Origin: Thinopyrum elongatum
Taxonomy: Eukaryota > Streptophyta > Magnoliopsida > Poales > Poaceae
Length of the DNA: 64,000 bases
Reading direction: 5' to 3'
Assembly (NCBI GenBank): GCA_011799875.1
Contig: CM022301.1
Location: forward strand, 323,844,929-323,908,928
The position numbers and the translations under genes were made by a program. Below the pieces are notes generated by a model, which ran no database searches, was not told the DNA's origin, and saw nothing but the letters and a program-made list of their open reading frames with translations. How positions within the stretch are numbered: the stretch's first letter is position 1; each line of letters begins with the position of its first letter. Shown here one piece after another: positions 23,481 to 34,808 of the stretch.

Positions 23481-25628
23481 GCTAGGTGCACCGTCGTCCG
23501 AAAACACGTTCTGGACGGGAACCCTCTTCCTTCCTGGCGAGCGCAGCCAGCCCGGCATGCCTGACGGCGTTTGTGCTGACACGCTGCGCGGCATGGAAGT
23601 TGCTTGCGCCGCAAGCAGCCTCGCTGATCTCATCGGCGGGATCCGCCTCTCCGACGAGCCCACACTCATCGTGGGCGTGGCTAGCCCCGAGAGCTGCCTC
23701 GTCGACTCCCTCGGCAGGCTTCACATCACCAACGAGCCGGTCTCCGACGTGGGGGCCGTTGGCTCCACTGGCCCGTCCGCCGACATGGTTATCAACGCCG
23801 ACGTCGCGCTTTTTGATGCCTTCCCCGGTGACGTGGTGATCTTCGACGACCCGCTCCCTGCTGCAGATAGGAGCGCCGGCACCAGCACCGTCACTGCGGT
23901 GCTGGTCATCAGCCACGACGGAGCCTCCGACCAGGCCGGCCGGGACCCGTTGCAGGCGGCAATGCGGGACCTGTCCGCACCCGTAACGCCTGCTGCGAAC
24001 GGCGAAACATTGGAAGCATGCCGTATCGCACTCCTCAACAGCGCCAACAAGATGGCGGCCATGAGACGCCTCACCGAGGCCTACCACCGCGAGATCGACC
24101 GTGCCGTCTGCGGCACGCCGGCCGCTGCCGAACCCAGCCGCGCGGGCATGATCCGGCAGCACGGCGCGGCCATCGCCAGCATGTTGGGGGCCGACCGCCC
24201 AGTCTACGCCACGCCAATGGAGAACTTACGCGTCGCCCAGGCGGCAGCGGACGAGCTGGACCGCCTGGAGGGCGACGAGCGTCACTGCATGATGGAGCGC
24301 GTCCAGCAGCTCATCGACGCGGCGGCCGCGCAGCAAGAAGCTGGCCGCCGCGTGGTGGAACCCGGCTTACAGGCAGGGAACCTTCCCCCTCGCCGAGAGC
24401 ATGGCGCGACCTCCCGGACGCCGACAGGCAGCGCCCGCGACCGAGGAGACCAAGAGCCGGTGGTTAGCCGCAGCCGCACCCGCATCTCCATCGAGCGCGA
24501 CCAAGATGGCCGCCCACGAGCAGTGGAACGGCGGGACGGTCATCCGCCTCCCCGCGCAGGGAGAGGCGCGCCTCCCTGCGGCCTGTTGAGCATCCGACTC
24601 TCGAAGGCTGGCTGGGCCCCCATGAAGGAGTCAGAGAGAATGACGCCCGCAACCAGATCGACCGCTTGGCTCGATCCCTGGCGTTAGAAGAAGAAGATGC
24701 GATCGGCCCGCCTTGTTTCGGCCCCTGCATTCACGACGAGCCCTTCCCCAAAGGGTTCTCGCTCCCTCGGAACACCCCCAAGTACAACGGCTCTGTGAAG
24801 CCGGAAGATTGGCTAGTCGACTACTCCACTGCTGTCAACATAGCAAATGGCAACAAGCATGTCACCGTGAAGTATGTCCCACTCATGCTCCAGGGCACGG
24901 CCCGGACATGGCTGAACAGCCTCAAGCCCTACAGCGTCAACAGCTGGCTAGACTTCACCGAAGTTTTCATCCGCAACTTCACCAGCACCTACAAGCGGCC
25001 GCCCAAGCCTCGCCAGCTCTCCCTGTGCATCCAAGGCCCGATCGAGTCCATCCGCGAGTACTTAACGCGGTGGGCCGAACTGCACAACTCCTGCGAAGGG
25101 GTGCATGAGGTGCAAGCCATAGAGTACTTCACTACCGGGTGCCGAGAGGGCACCCTACTCAAGCATCGACTCCTCTGCGACGAGCCGGCCACCCTCGACG
25201 AGCTGCTAATCATAGCGGACAAGTACGCCACTGCTGACTCCTCCATGAAGTCGGAGCTCCGAGTGGACGCGTTAGGAAAGATGCTCCCTCCGGCCCCTCA
25301 GACGCCGGCTGGTGATTCTAGTCGGCGCCAACAGTCAAACGACAACAAGCGCAAGGCCCAGCAGCCGGTTACCACTAGCCGGCAGGTGGCGACAGTCGAA
25401 GACCCGTAGCGAGAAGAGCAACCCGGCCCCAAGCGCCAGAAGGGCGGCAAGCCTGCCTGGTTGCCCGCCTTCTCGTTTGAGCAAACCCTTGACGCTCCCT
25501 GCAAGTTCCACAGCAGCGCGAAGCCATCCAACCACACCACCCGGAAGTGCCACTGGCTCGCCCGCATCGCCAGGGGCGAGGGACTGCCTCCCCCGCCTGC
25601 TGGTCTGTCGCCTCCGCCTCCCCAGTAG
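23476..25628 (+). pseudogene. Element D gag
   Basis: Gag starts at ATG 23476 and has a long Ala/Asp-rich N-terminal region not recognisable by eye. A frameshift near 24590 follows. Then comes the conserved retrotransposon Gag core (24666-25409; Trp-rich, with PLMLQGTARTWL and YFTTGCREG motifs) and a basic tail with C-X2-H-X7-H-X4-C at 25500-25550. Stops are at 25407-25409 and 25626-25628. The gag frame is open upstream through the primer site into U5. Gag would form the particle and package RNA. Confidence 0.8.
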
Positions 25629-26501
25629 CCGACGGTTCGGCCAGTCGGTGCGATCCAAGATGAGTTTCTCGAAGAGCACGGAGCTTACGTCGTCTTCACC
25701 AGCGTGGCTGACGACAGGCATAGCCGGCGTCAGCAGCACCGAGAGGTGAATGCTGTCGCCTCTGAAGCCCCAGAGTTCATGCACTGGTCCAAGAGGCTGA
25801 TCAGTTGGAGCCGAGCTGACCACCCGGAGGTGATGCCTTCTCCGGGTTCCTACGCCCTGGTGTTGGATGCCACCTTTGCAACAGAGAGGCGAGCTACTCG
25901 TTTCTCCCGGATTCTGATAGACGGCGGCAGCAGCATCAACATCCTCTACCGCGACACCATGGAGAAGTTATGCATCAAAGAGAAACAGCTCCAGCCCAGC
26001 CGGACTGTCTTCCATGGCATCGTGCCTGGCCTTTCCTGCTCACCAATCGGCAAGATCAAGATAGACGTCCTCTTCGGAGACAAGAATCACTTCTGCCGAG
26101 AGCCAATCTGGTTCGAAGTGGTTGACCTTGAGAGCCCCTACCACGCATTGCTTGGCCGGCCTGCCCTAGCCAAGTTCATGGCGGTTCCCCACTACGCCTA
26201 CCTCAAGATGAAGATGCCGGGTACCAAGGGCATTATCACTGTAGCCGGCGACTACCAGAAGTCTGCCGAGTGTGCCGCAGCCAGCAGTCGGCTGGCCGAG
26301 TCCCTTGTCATCGCTGTAGAAAGGCGGCTCCTCGACCGGGTTGTGGCCATGACCGGCAAGCAGCCGGACCTATCACCAGATCCCAAGGAGTCGGAGACCC
26401 AAGGCTCTTTCCAGCCGGCCAAAGAAACCAAGAAGATTCCCTTGGACCCTGGGCACCCGGAGAGGTTCGCTGTCGTGGGGGCCCACCTCGACAGCAAATA
26501 G
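25629..26501 (+). pseudogene. Element D protease domain, ending at AAA-TAG-GAA
   Basis: The frame is open from 25629 to 26501. It encodes the protease with active-site loop IDGGSSINIL and the GRPALAKFMA segment, plus an acidic/basic linker. It ends at TAG 26499-26501 inside AAATAGGAAAGCGAGCTC. The RT frame continues in the same phase, so reading through one stop would give a PR-RT fusion. Confidence 0.85.
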
Positions 26502-28811
26502 GAAAGCGAGCTCATCGATTTCCTCCGTGAGAATCGAGACATCTTTGCATGGTCTCCAAAGGACATGCCGGGTGTTCCGACGGATTTCGCCGAGCACAAG
26601 CTACATGTCAGAGCAGATGCAAAACCAGTCAAGCAACGCCTCCGCCGCCTGTCGGAGGAGAAGAGAAGATTTGTTGGTGAAGAGATAGCCCGGCTTCTAG
26701 CAGCCGGCTTCATTATGGAAGTGTTCTTTCCAGAGTGGCTTGCCAACCCAGTCCTTGTACTGAAGAAGAACAACAAATGGCACATGTGTATTGACTATAC
26801 CAGCCTCAACAAAGCTTGCCCCAAAGATCCATTTGCCTTGCCTCGGATTGACCAAGTGATAGACTCCACAGCCGAATGCGAGCTGTTGAGTTTTTTGGAT
26901 GCCTACTCAGGGTACCACCAGATCAAGCTGAACCCGGCCGATTGGCTGAAGACCGCCTTCATCACTCCACTCGGAGCCTTCTGCTACTTGACCATGACAT
27001 TCGGCCTGAGAAATGCCGGTGCCACGTTTCAGTGTTGCATGCAGAAGTGCCTCCTCAAGCAACTCGGCAGAAATGCCCACATCTATGTAGACGACATTGT
27101 GGTGAAGACGGAGAAGCGTGGCACCCTCCTGGAGGATCTCAAGGAGACCTTCGATAACCTGCGCCGTTTTCAAATCAAGCTAAACCTAGAAAAGTGTGTC
27201 TTCGGAGTACCAGCCGGCCAGCTCCTTGGTTTCCTTGTCTCAGAGCACGGCATAGAGTGCAACCCTGTCAAGATCAAGGCCATCGAGAGGATGGAGAGGC
27301 CCACCCGACTGCGAGACATTCAGAAGTTCACCGGCTGCTTGGCATCCATCAGCCACTTCATCAGTCGGATCGGCGAGAAGGCCCTTCCCCTATACCAGTT
27401 GATGAAGAAAACCACTCATTTCGAGTGGAACGACAAGGCGGACGAGGCTTTCCTCCAGCTCAAGAAGATGTTGACCACGCCGCCCATTCTGGCCGCTCCG
27501 GCTGCCAAGGAGCCCATGCTTCTTTACATCGCCACCACCAGCCAGGTGGTCAGCACAGTCATGGTGGTAGAGCGCCAAGAGGACGGCAAGGCACAGTCGG
27601 TCCAGAGGCCCGTGTACTACTTGAGTGAGGTGATGTCAGCCTCCAAGCAGAACTACCCCCACTACCAAAAGATGTGCTACGGTGTGCACTTTGCCGCCAA
27701 GAAGCTCAAGCCATACTTTCAAGAGCACCCCATCACGGTTGTCTGCACTGCCCCGCTTGCGGAGATCATAGGCAGCAGAGACGCGTCGGGCCGGGTGGCC
27801 AAGTGGGCCATCTAGCTGGCCCCCTACACCATCTTCTACTAGCCTCGCACCGCCATCAAGTCCCAAGCACTGGCCGACTTCCTTGTCGACTGGGCCGAGA
27901 CCCAGTACCTGCCGCCAGCTCCAGACTCTACTCTTTGGCGGATGCACTTTGATGGCTCGAAGATGCGCACCGGTTTGGGAGCCGGCATCGTCCTCACCTC
28001 TCCCAAAGGCGACAAGCTCAGATACACGTTGCAAATCTATTTTGCCGCCTCCAACAACGTGGCCGAGTACGAGGCACTAGTATGCGGACTCCGGCTGGCC
28101 AAGGAGATTGGCATCTGCCGGATTCTGTGCTACGGCGACTCGGACCTGGTGATCCAACAGGCGTCTGGCGACTGGGACGCCAAGGATGCAAACATCGCAA
28201 GCTACCACTCCCTCGTCCTGCAGATCAGCGGATATTTTGACGGGTGCGAGTTCCTTCACGTGCCACGGGCCGACAACGAGCAAGCAGATGCCCTGGCGCG
28301 GATCGGCTCCACCCAGCAAGCCATACCAGCCGGCGTGTCCCTTCAGTGCCTCCGCAAGCCGTTTATCAAGCCTTCCCCGGAATCAAAATCCATCTTTGTG
28401 CCGGCTGCCCCTGAAGCAGTCGGATCTGACTCGGGGGCTGCAGCAGCCGGCCCGGGGACTTCGGCAGGCGGCACGGGGACTGCAGCAGTCGCACCCGGCC
28501 CGAGGACTTCGCAACCCGGCCCAGGGGCTGCAGCACCCGACCCGAGGACTTCACCAAGCGGCTCGGGGACCGCAGCAGTCGCACCCGGCCCGGGGACTCC
28601 ACAACCCAGCCCGGTGGCTGCAGCAGTCGGCCCTGGGACTTCAACAACACAGCAAGACGTGGCCGACTCCACCCCGCCACCTCCCAACCCAACCGCCCTA
28701 GTTTCAGTGGCCGTAATGACAGTGGATGAAGTCGAAGCACCATCATGGGCGCAACCCATCCTCAACTTTCTGGTGAACGGAGAGCTGCTAGCTGATGAGA
28801 TCTCGGCCTGA
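26502..28811 (+). pseudogene. Element D reverse transcriptase, RNase H, archaeal-type RNase H and repeat linker
   Basis: A single phase runs from 26502. RT has FALPRIDQVID, GYHQIK and YVDD (27084-27095). RNase H ends near 27810. The aRNH (MHFDGSK, YEALVCGL, YGDSDLV) spans about 27940-28310, then a Gly/Pro/Ala-rich repeat linker (28430-28690). Stops are TAG 27813-27815, TAG 27840-27842 and TGA 28809-28811. There is no frameshift. It is the best preserved Tat pol of the window. Confidence 0.88.
28476..28655 (+). repeat. Two-copy 90-bp in-frame repeat in the aRNH-integrase linker of D
   Basis: Two 90-bp units start at about 28476 and 28566. Each encodes 30 residues beginning GTAAVAPGP, with roughly 15-residue sub-repeats rich in Gly, Pro, Ala, Thr and Ser. 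The period is a multiple of three, so the frame is kept. B has nothing like it here and C and E have short Pro-rich linkers. It looks like a flexible spacer expanded by slippage. Confidence 0.75.
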
Positions 28812-30008
28812 CAGGTGCAATGCCGGGCAGGAGCTTACATGATAGTAAACAGAGAGCTTGTCGGGCACAGCGTGACCGACGTCTTCCAACGCTGCGTCGA
28901 ACCAGAGAAAGGCAAGGCAATCCTCAGAGACATACACCAAGGCGAGTGCGGCTACCACGCGGCTTCCAGATCCCTTGTCGCCAAAGCTTTCCGCCATGGT
29001 TTCTTTTGGCCGACTGCTTTGGAGGACGCCAAGGATCTAGTTAAGAAATGCAAGGGGTGCCAAAAATTCAGCTCCAAGCAACATCTGCCGGCTTCTGCAC
29101 TCAAGACCATCCCCCTTACCTAGCCTTTTGCCGTCTGGGGGCTGGACATGGTGGGCCCAGTCAAGACAGCACGCGGCGGCATGACCCATCTGCTCGTCGC
29201 CATTGACAAATTCACCAAGTGGATTGAAGCAAAGCCAATCAAGAAACTGAATGGTCCGACCGCTGTGACCATCGCAGATATCACCGTCCGATACGGTGTA
29301 CCACACAGCATCATCACCGACAATGGCACTAACTTCGCCAAAGGCACCTTGGCCCATTTCTGCGCGACGCAGGGCATCCGACTGGACTTAGCGTCTGTTG
29401 CCCATCCGCAGTCAAACGGTCAAGTCGAGCGAGGAAACGGCCTCTTCTTATCCGGCATCAAGCCCCGACTGGTCGAGCCACTGGAGCACTCGGCCGGCTG
29501 TTGGATCGATGAGCTGCCGGCCGTCCTCTGGAGCCTCCGCACCACCCCGAACAAATCAACCGGCTTCACTCCCTTCTTCCTCGTGTACGGAGCCGAGGCC
29601 ATCATCCCAACTGACATCGAGTTCGACTCACCTCGCGTCACCATGTACACGGAGGCGGAGGCGAAGGAAGCACGTGAAGACGGCGTCGATCTGTTAGAAG
29701 AGGGCCGGCTGTTAGCACTCAGCCGGTCCGCCATCTACCAGCAGAGCCTACGCCGCTACCACAGTCGGAAGGTCAAGCCATGATCCTTCCAAGAGGGAGA
29801 CCTTGTGCTCCGACGGATCCAGCGAACAGCCGGACAGCACAAGCTCTCGGCCCCTTGGGAAGGCCCCTTCATCATCAGCAAAGCCTTGGGCAACGACTCC
29901 TATTACCGGATCGACGCGCAGAAGCCCAGGGCACGCAAGAGGGACGATTCCGGCAAGGAAACAGAGCGCCCATGGAACGCAAATCTCCTCCAAAGATTTT
30001 ACAGTTAA
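28812..30008 (+). pseudogene. Element D integrase
   Basis: Same phase as RT. It has the zinc-binding N-terminus (GECGYHAAS, CKGCQKF), the core with all three catalytic acids (GLDMVGP, ITDNGTN, NGQVERGN), and a C-terminal domain ending in a Leu-Gln-Arg-Phe-Tyr motif. Two tryptophan codons are stops: TAG 29121-29123 before PFAVWGLD and TGA 29781-29783 before SFQEGD. Both fit G-to-A change in methylated DNA. Confidence 0.88.
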
Positions 30009-30736
30009 TGCAGTATGTACCACACTACCTTTTGTATTAAGCGCAAAGACACCAGGTCCCTCGAGGAGCACTCGGGGGCTACCTTTCTTATCTATATGAT
30101 AAGTTTCATGCCTGTGAATGAGTTATTTCATTCCTCTGCCCGGCACCGGGTCCGACCAGTCGGCCCGGAGGCTTACCGCCTTGTACTATGTCAGCGCTAC
30201 CTGCAGTCGGACAAGTAGTGTGCCGGCAGCTAAGCCCTCTCTTGCCATAAGCCGCAACTCGCAGAGCGACTGTCTGGCTGGCAAGAGTCAAAGGCAGGAA
30301 ATGGTGCCCACATAAAAAATGACTAAGGACGAAAGCACTCACATAGGCCAAGCTGGCCCCTCACCTAGCCGTCCGGTTGCTGAGCAGCCGGCCGGCCGGC
30401 TTCTCACTTAACTTGCTACGTTCTAAGCGGCCAAAGTACTTGCCTTCCCAAAATGGCCAAGTACCTGACCCAGCCAATAGACCGAAGAGCGGCTGTCTGG
30501 CCGGCAAGGTGGCAGCCAAGGGAAGGCGGCAAAGGAAAAAGCCAAAAGAACAGAAAGCAAGACAAGTCGGAGCTCGGCAAAGCACAACTTGTGAGAAAAT
30601 TAAATTACATAACAAGAGGCCCTCGGCCAGCATTCAACAAAGTTTGAATACACCCCCAGTGGGTGGAACTGCGCAAATTTAACAAGTTCGTTCTAGAGAC
30701 CACAAAAGTAGGATGAGATAAGATAAAGTTGGCAGC
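30009..30736. other. Element D sequence between integrase and the antisense gene
   Basis: No gene is supported. It contains a polypurine-like CTCGGGGGCTACC (about 30069), and GC-rich inverted repeats around GCCGGCCGGCCGGC (30385). The 3' ends of sense pol and antisense transcripts would converge here. Confidence 0.55.
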
Positions 30737-33700
30737 CTAGGCCAGAGGAGCAGCAGGCGGGTCCGGCAGGTTGGTGGAGTCAGAGGCGCCGGCTGGTGGA
30801 GTGGCCGTCTGGCGAGTCTCGGCTTGGTCGCCATCAGCAGCAGTTGGTCCACTCGCACACGGCTCGTTGCTCGAGGCCGGATCGAGCTGAGGCTGGCCGT
30901 CCGCTCCGCCCTCCGGCGCGTCGTCTTCACCATCCTCGTCTTCCTCGTCCTCGCCTTCGTCACTGGAGGCGATTTCTTTCATCGAGTCCTCGCCCTCGTC
31001 CGGGTTCTGCCCGAACCAGTCCGGCGGCACCTCGGCACCCTCCTCGTCCAGCTCGGGGAGGAAGACACCGGTCTCGGTGTACTCGGCGATCGCCGCCGCA
31101 CATCGAGTGAGCGCAGGCCACACTACAACCAACTCTTCCCTGGCCTCCTGCCAGAACGTGGCCAACTAGGCTAGGTTCAGCCCAGGATACCATGCCTTGA
31201 CGAACTCCAAGGCCCTTCAGGCGCCTGGCCGAGCGGAGGAGCCCTTCCAAGCCTCGAAGCGGCCGATCGCCACCTCTAACCAGTCGGCGGTCTGACTGGG
31301 GGTGCGTGGGGCTTGGACGCCTGGCCACAGGGCGGAAACCAGCTGGGACCCAGCGCGCTGAAGGCGGCGGAGCAGACGGTGAATCGGCTGCAGGCGCGTC
31401 CTGACGGCCAGGAGCTGCTCGTTCATGTTTCGAGGCACGTCGAACGGGATCTCCACTCCTTCCCTCCTACGCTGGTCACGCCGCGCCTCGATGGCCTGGC
31501 TGACGGCGACGGCGTGTCCAGGAAAGAAGTCTACGCAAAGAAAAAACAAAGATCAGAAGTCGGAAGCCGACTCTCGATGCAGTCGGCAGCTATTCCAAAG
31601 AAAGAAGTTTACCATCGATCATATCCTCAATCTCGCCGTAGCCAGCGGTGAGGATCGCCTCCTTCTCAATCCACTTCGAGCGCTCGGTCTCAAACTCGGC
31701 CTGGAGGGCGCCTTCCGCCTCCTTGAGTTTCTGGAGCTCCGTCTTGTGCTGGTCCGCCAACCTCTTGGCCAGACGGTCGCGCTCCTGGGCCGCCTTGCTG
31801 CGCTCCTCCTCCTTGGCGTGCAGCTCGGTCTGGACTTCGCCCAGGCGCTACTGCAGTGTGGCGTTGGCTCCTACGAAATTGAGAAAGAGAAGACAATCAA
31901 CAAAGTTGACCAAAAAGAAAAGTGGTTGCCGGAAGATCCGGCCCGACTGCTCAGCAGTCGGCACGAATCTCGAGGGCTACACCCAGCGGGTGCGCTGGCG
32001 CACTCCCGCGAGGAAGAAGACGGAATGCTTACTCCGGCTCTCGGTCAGGTCGGCGGTCCGCTTAGCCAGCTCCTAGACCTGGGAGTTGAAGGTGGCTGCG
32101 CGGATGTTGTGGTAGCCCTGCAACGAAGACAAAAGAAGAGGAAACAAGTTAGCACTCAAAACTTACCTTAAAGTTTCGAGCCGCCTGCTCAGCAGCCGGC
32201 TCGGAACTCGGGGGCTACACCCAGTGGGTGTGCTGGCGCGCCCCCATGGAAGATTGCAAGAATAAAAAAAAAGAAAACAAAGCAAAGAAGTGTACCCGGA
32301 CGGCCGCTCGCGTCGCCAAGAACGCCCTCATATACTGCTGGAGGGCGGTGCCTTGGGCCTGGAGCTGGGCCTGAACATCCTGCGCAGCCTTGTTCAGCAC
32401 GCCCGTTCCGCCCCCAGGTGTCCATTCTGGTGGGGCGGCACTGGTGGCCTCTGCATCTGGGGCCGACGAGCTCGCGGCCCCGATCTCCTGCGCCCGTGGT
32501 GCCGAGGCCGCCTTCACCGCACGCCGGCGACCCAGAGGACGGACCACAGGGGACGCCCCCACCACCAGCTCGCCACTGACCGGCGGCGCCGGTGGCACGT
32601 CAGACTAACTGCCTCGGGCCTCGGCAGTCGGCGCTTGCGGGGGCACCTCTGCCCTCGGGATGATGGCGTCGCCTCCTCTCCTCTCCACGACCGACTGATC
32701 GTTACCGGCTCCTCCAGTCGGCGCCGGGTTCTCTGGCGCTGGTGGCACTACGCGAAGCGGGATGACAAGTTGCGGAGTACGGCCGCGTGCGGCCTCTTCC
32801 GCTTGCACCTTGGCGGCCGCGTCCGCTTGGGCCTGGGCTGCGGCGTCCGCCTGGGCCTGGGCTGCGGCGTTCGCCTGGACCTTGGTCGCAGCGTCGGCTT
32901 GGGCCTTGGCCGCCGCATCCGCGTCCGCCTGCGCCACCTTGGCCGCCTCCGCCTTCTGCCGCTCCACCTCCTCCCACTCCTCGCGCGCCTCCTGCGCGTT
33001 CCTCTCCATCGCCTCCTGGAGGTCGGCGAGCGGGTCCACGCGGCGGGTGTTGGCGGAGCCTTCCGCCGCCCCGATCACTGAAGCAGCAGTGGACCGCTCA
33101 AGAGAGAGCAGGGCCCTGTTCAAGCAAGACAAAAGGAAACTTAGAAAGAGTTTGCAAGAAAGAAGAAAAGAAAACACAAGAGAAACCAAGCACTTACGCG
33201 GACACCATCAAGGGCTGCTTCGGGTTCTTCTGGAACTGGGCCGCCTTCGCGGCGGCCTCCTGCCGCTTGGTTGCGGCGGCCGTGTTCTTGGACCTCTTCG
33301 GCCAGCTGCCGAACAGCAACGAGCCGGCTCGACGCTTTGGTGCGCCGCCTGGTGCAGTTGGCGCGGCTGAAGAACTCGCGCCCGCCTTGTCGGAGCCATG
33401 CGTGTGGCGCGGCTCATTCTCCTCCTCGTCATCATCCGGCCAGGCCTCGAGGCTGCCTCCTCCTCCGGAGCTGCCTGCTCCACCGCCGCCACCTGTGGCG
33501 TCGTCCTCCTCCATGGCGGCCGCCCCCAAGTCGGGGTCGTCCACGTCGCTCCTCGTACGGTCCGGCATATACTGCTGACCTAGATCCAGAGCGCCGACGG
33601 CCGACTGGGCCGGGAGGACCTGCACCATGGCCGACTGGTCAGACGGCAAAACAAGTGCTCAGACCAACAAAAGAGAAAAAGAATCGCAAGACTCACCGCA

Positions 33701-34592
33701 GGCGGCGGATGTGCGCGGTCGTACGGCCGCTCGCCGAACCGCCAATCCATCTCCGATAGCTTGCAGTTGGAGAAGTAGTTGACCAGCCGGGCCACCTCCA
33801 CGTCTGGTAGCTCCCATGTGCACATCCGGCACGGGTCCCGGTGCCCGCTCATGCAGCTGACGATGTGAGGCCGGGCTTGGAGGGGAAGCACCCGGCGCGT
33901 CACGAAGGCGGCCAGCAGGTCCGAGCCCTTCAGGCCCTTCGACTCCGTCATCACCTGAAGTCGGGCGAGGGCGGCGGAGGAGGCGGCCAATAGGGAGCTC
34001 GGTCTGTACTGCCAGTTGGCGCGCGGCTCGGCTGGCGGGCCGGCTACGTAAGCCGGCAAGTTGATGTAGTCGCTCGTCGGGTGGATATTCTTGACTTAGA
34101 AATAAGATTTCTGCCACAGCTTGGCCGACTGCAGCAGTGAGATGGGCGGGAAGCGGTTCTCGGTGCCTGGACGCCGCACCGCCATGCAGGCTCCGCATTG
34201 AGCCGCCTGGCCCTTGGTGGCGGTGCCGAGTTTTAGATAAAAGCACTCCCCCCAGATCTCAAGGGTGGGGAGAGTGCCGAGGTACCCTTCGCACATGGTG
34301 ATGAAGGCGGCCACAGCACCACCGTGTTTGGCGTGAGGTGGTGCGGCTGGACTCGGTAGAAATCGAGGAAGGAGCGGAGGAAGCGGCTCGCCGGAAGGCC
34401 GAAGCCGTGAAGAAAATGGGACCAGAAGACGACGCGTTCATCGCCCACTGGCACCGGCGAGATTTCTGCCTCGGGGGGGACACGTACCCGCACGTTCGTC
34501 TCCCGGGGCAGCCGCCGTGTTTGACGAAGGAAAGAGAGGTGATCCTCATGGACGTTGGAACCGTCCCAGTCGCCGGCCCATGAGCGCGCCAT
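30737..34592 (-). pseudogene. Element D antisense gene: gypsy-associated domain, coiled coil, acidic tail; multi-exon
   Basis: On the minus strand an ATG at 34592 follows the TATA box at 34798-34808. Exon 1 encodes a domain with VVFWSHFLHGFGLP, FLRSFLDFY and HLTPNT motifs, matching my knowledge of the Pfam family for a putative gypsy-type transposon protein (PF04195). Introns are canonical: GTGAGT at 33696 to CAG at 33635 (62 nt), and GTAAGT at 33197 to ACAG at 33116 (82 nt). Middle exons hold acidic, Gly-rich and Ala/Gln-repeat coiled-coil segments (33115-32605), another coiled coil (about 31896-31600), and a C-terminal domain with a final acidic tail ending at 30737. Breaks are a one-base deletion near 34320, a stop near 34097, TAG 32605-32607, and two stops in 31216-31166. 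Function unknown. Confidence 0.72.
31939..32245. repeat. Two copies of a roughly 68-bp intronic repeat in the D antisense gene
   Basis: Units at about 31939-32007 and 32180-32245 share a CTGCTCAGCAG palindrome, a CTCGRGGGCTACACCCAG core and a GGTGYGCTGGCGC end. They sit in non-exon parts of the antisense gene. The first palindrome is longer (GACTGCTCAGCAGTC). Confidence 0.6.
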
Positions 34593-34797
34593 GGGCGAAG
34601 GAGCTCGTCGCAGGCGTGGCGCGGTGACGAGCGGGCGAAGCCGCGGCGGAGCGAAGAAGCCGCTGCGAGAAGAAGCTCGATGACGGTGGGCTGCGGCGGC
34701 AGCTCGGCAAGAGGAAGAGGCGCTGCGGCAGCAGAGAGGAAGAAGAATGGCGAGGGGAGAGGAGGGCGCGCATGCGTCTGCCACCCCCCTCCTCCCC

Positions 34798-34808
34798 CTA
34801 CTTATAGC
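34798..34808 (-). promoter_or_regulatory. TATA box of the antisense promoter in element D
   Basis: On the minus strand GCTATAAGTAG lies about 205 bp before the ATG at 34592 and about 470 bp inside the 3' LTR. The surroundings are GC-rich, like a grass core promoter. Confidence 0.6.

Noticed and set aside
23482..24162. 226-codon minus-strand ORF opposite D gag
   Set aside because: Shadow of the GC-rich gag coding strand; no domain, no promoter, no support.
27813..27842. Two close TAG codons in D RNase H as a second programmed stop
   Set aside because: No counterpart in B, C or E at this place; fits random decay.
32290..33578. 263-codon plus-strand ORFs, Pro/Arg/Leu-rich
   Set aside because: They mirror the Ala/Gln-repeat coiled-coil exons of the D antisense gene on the minus strand, which has matching splice sites.
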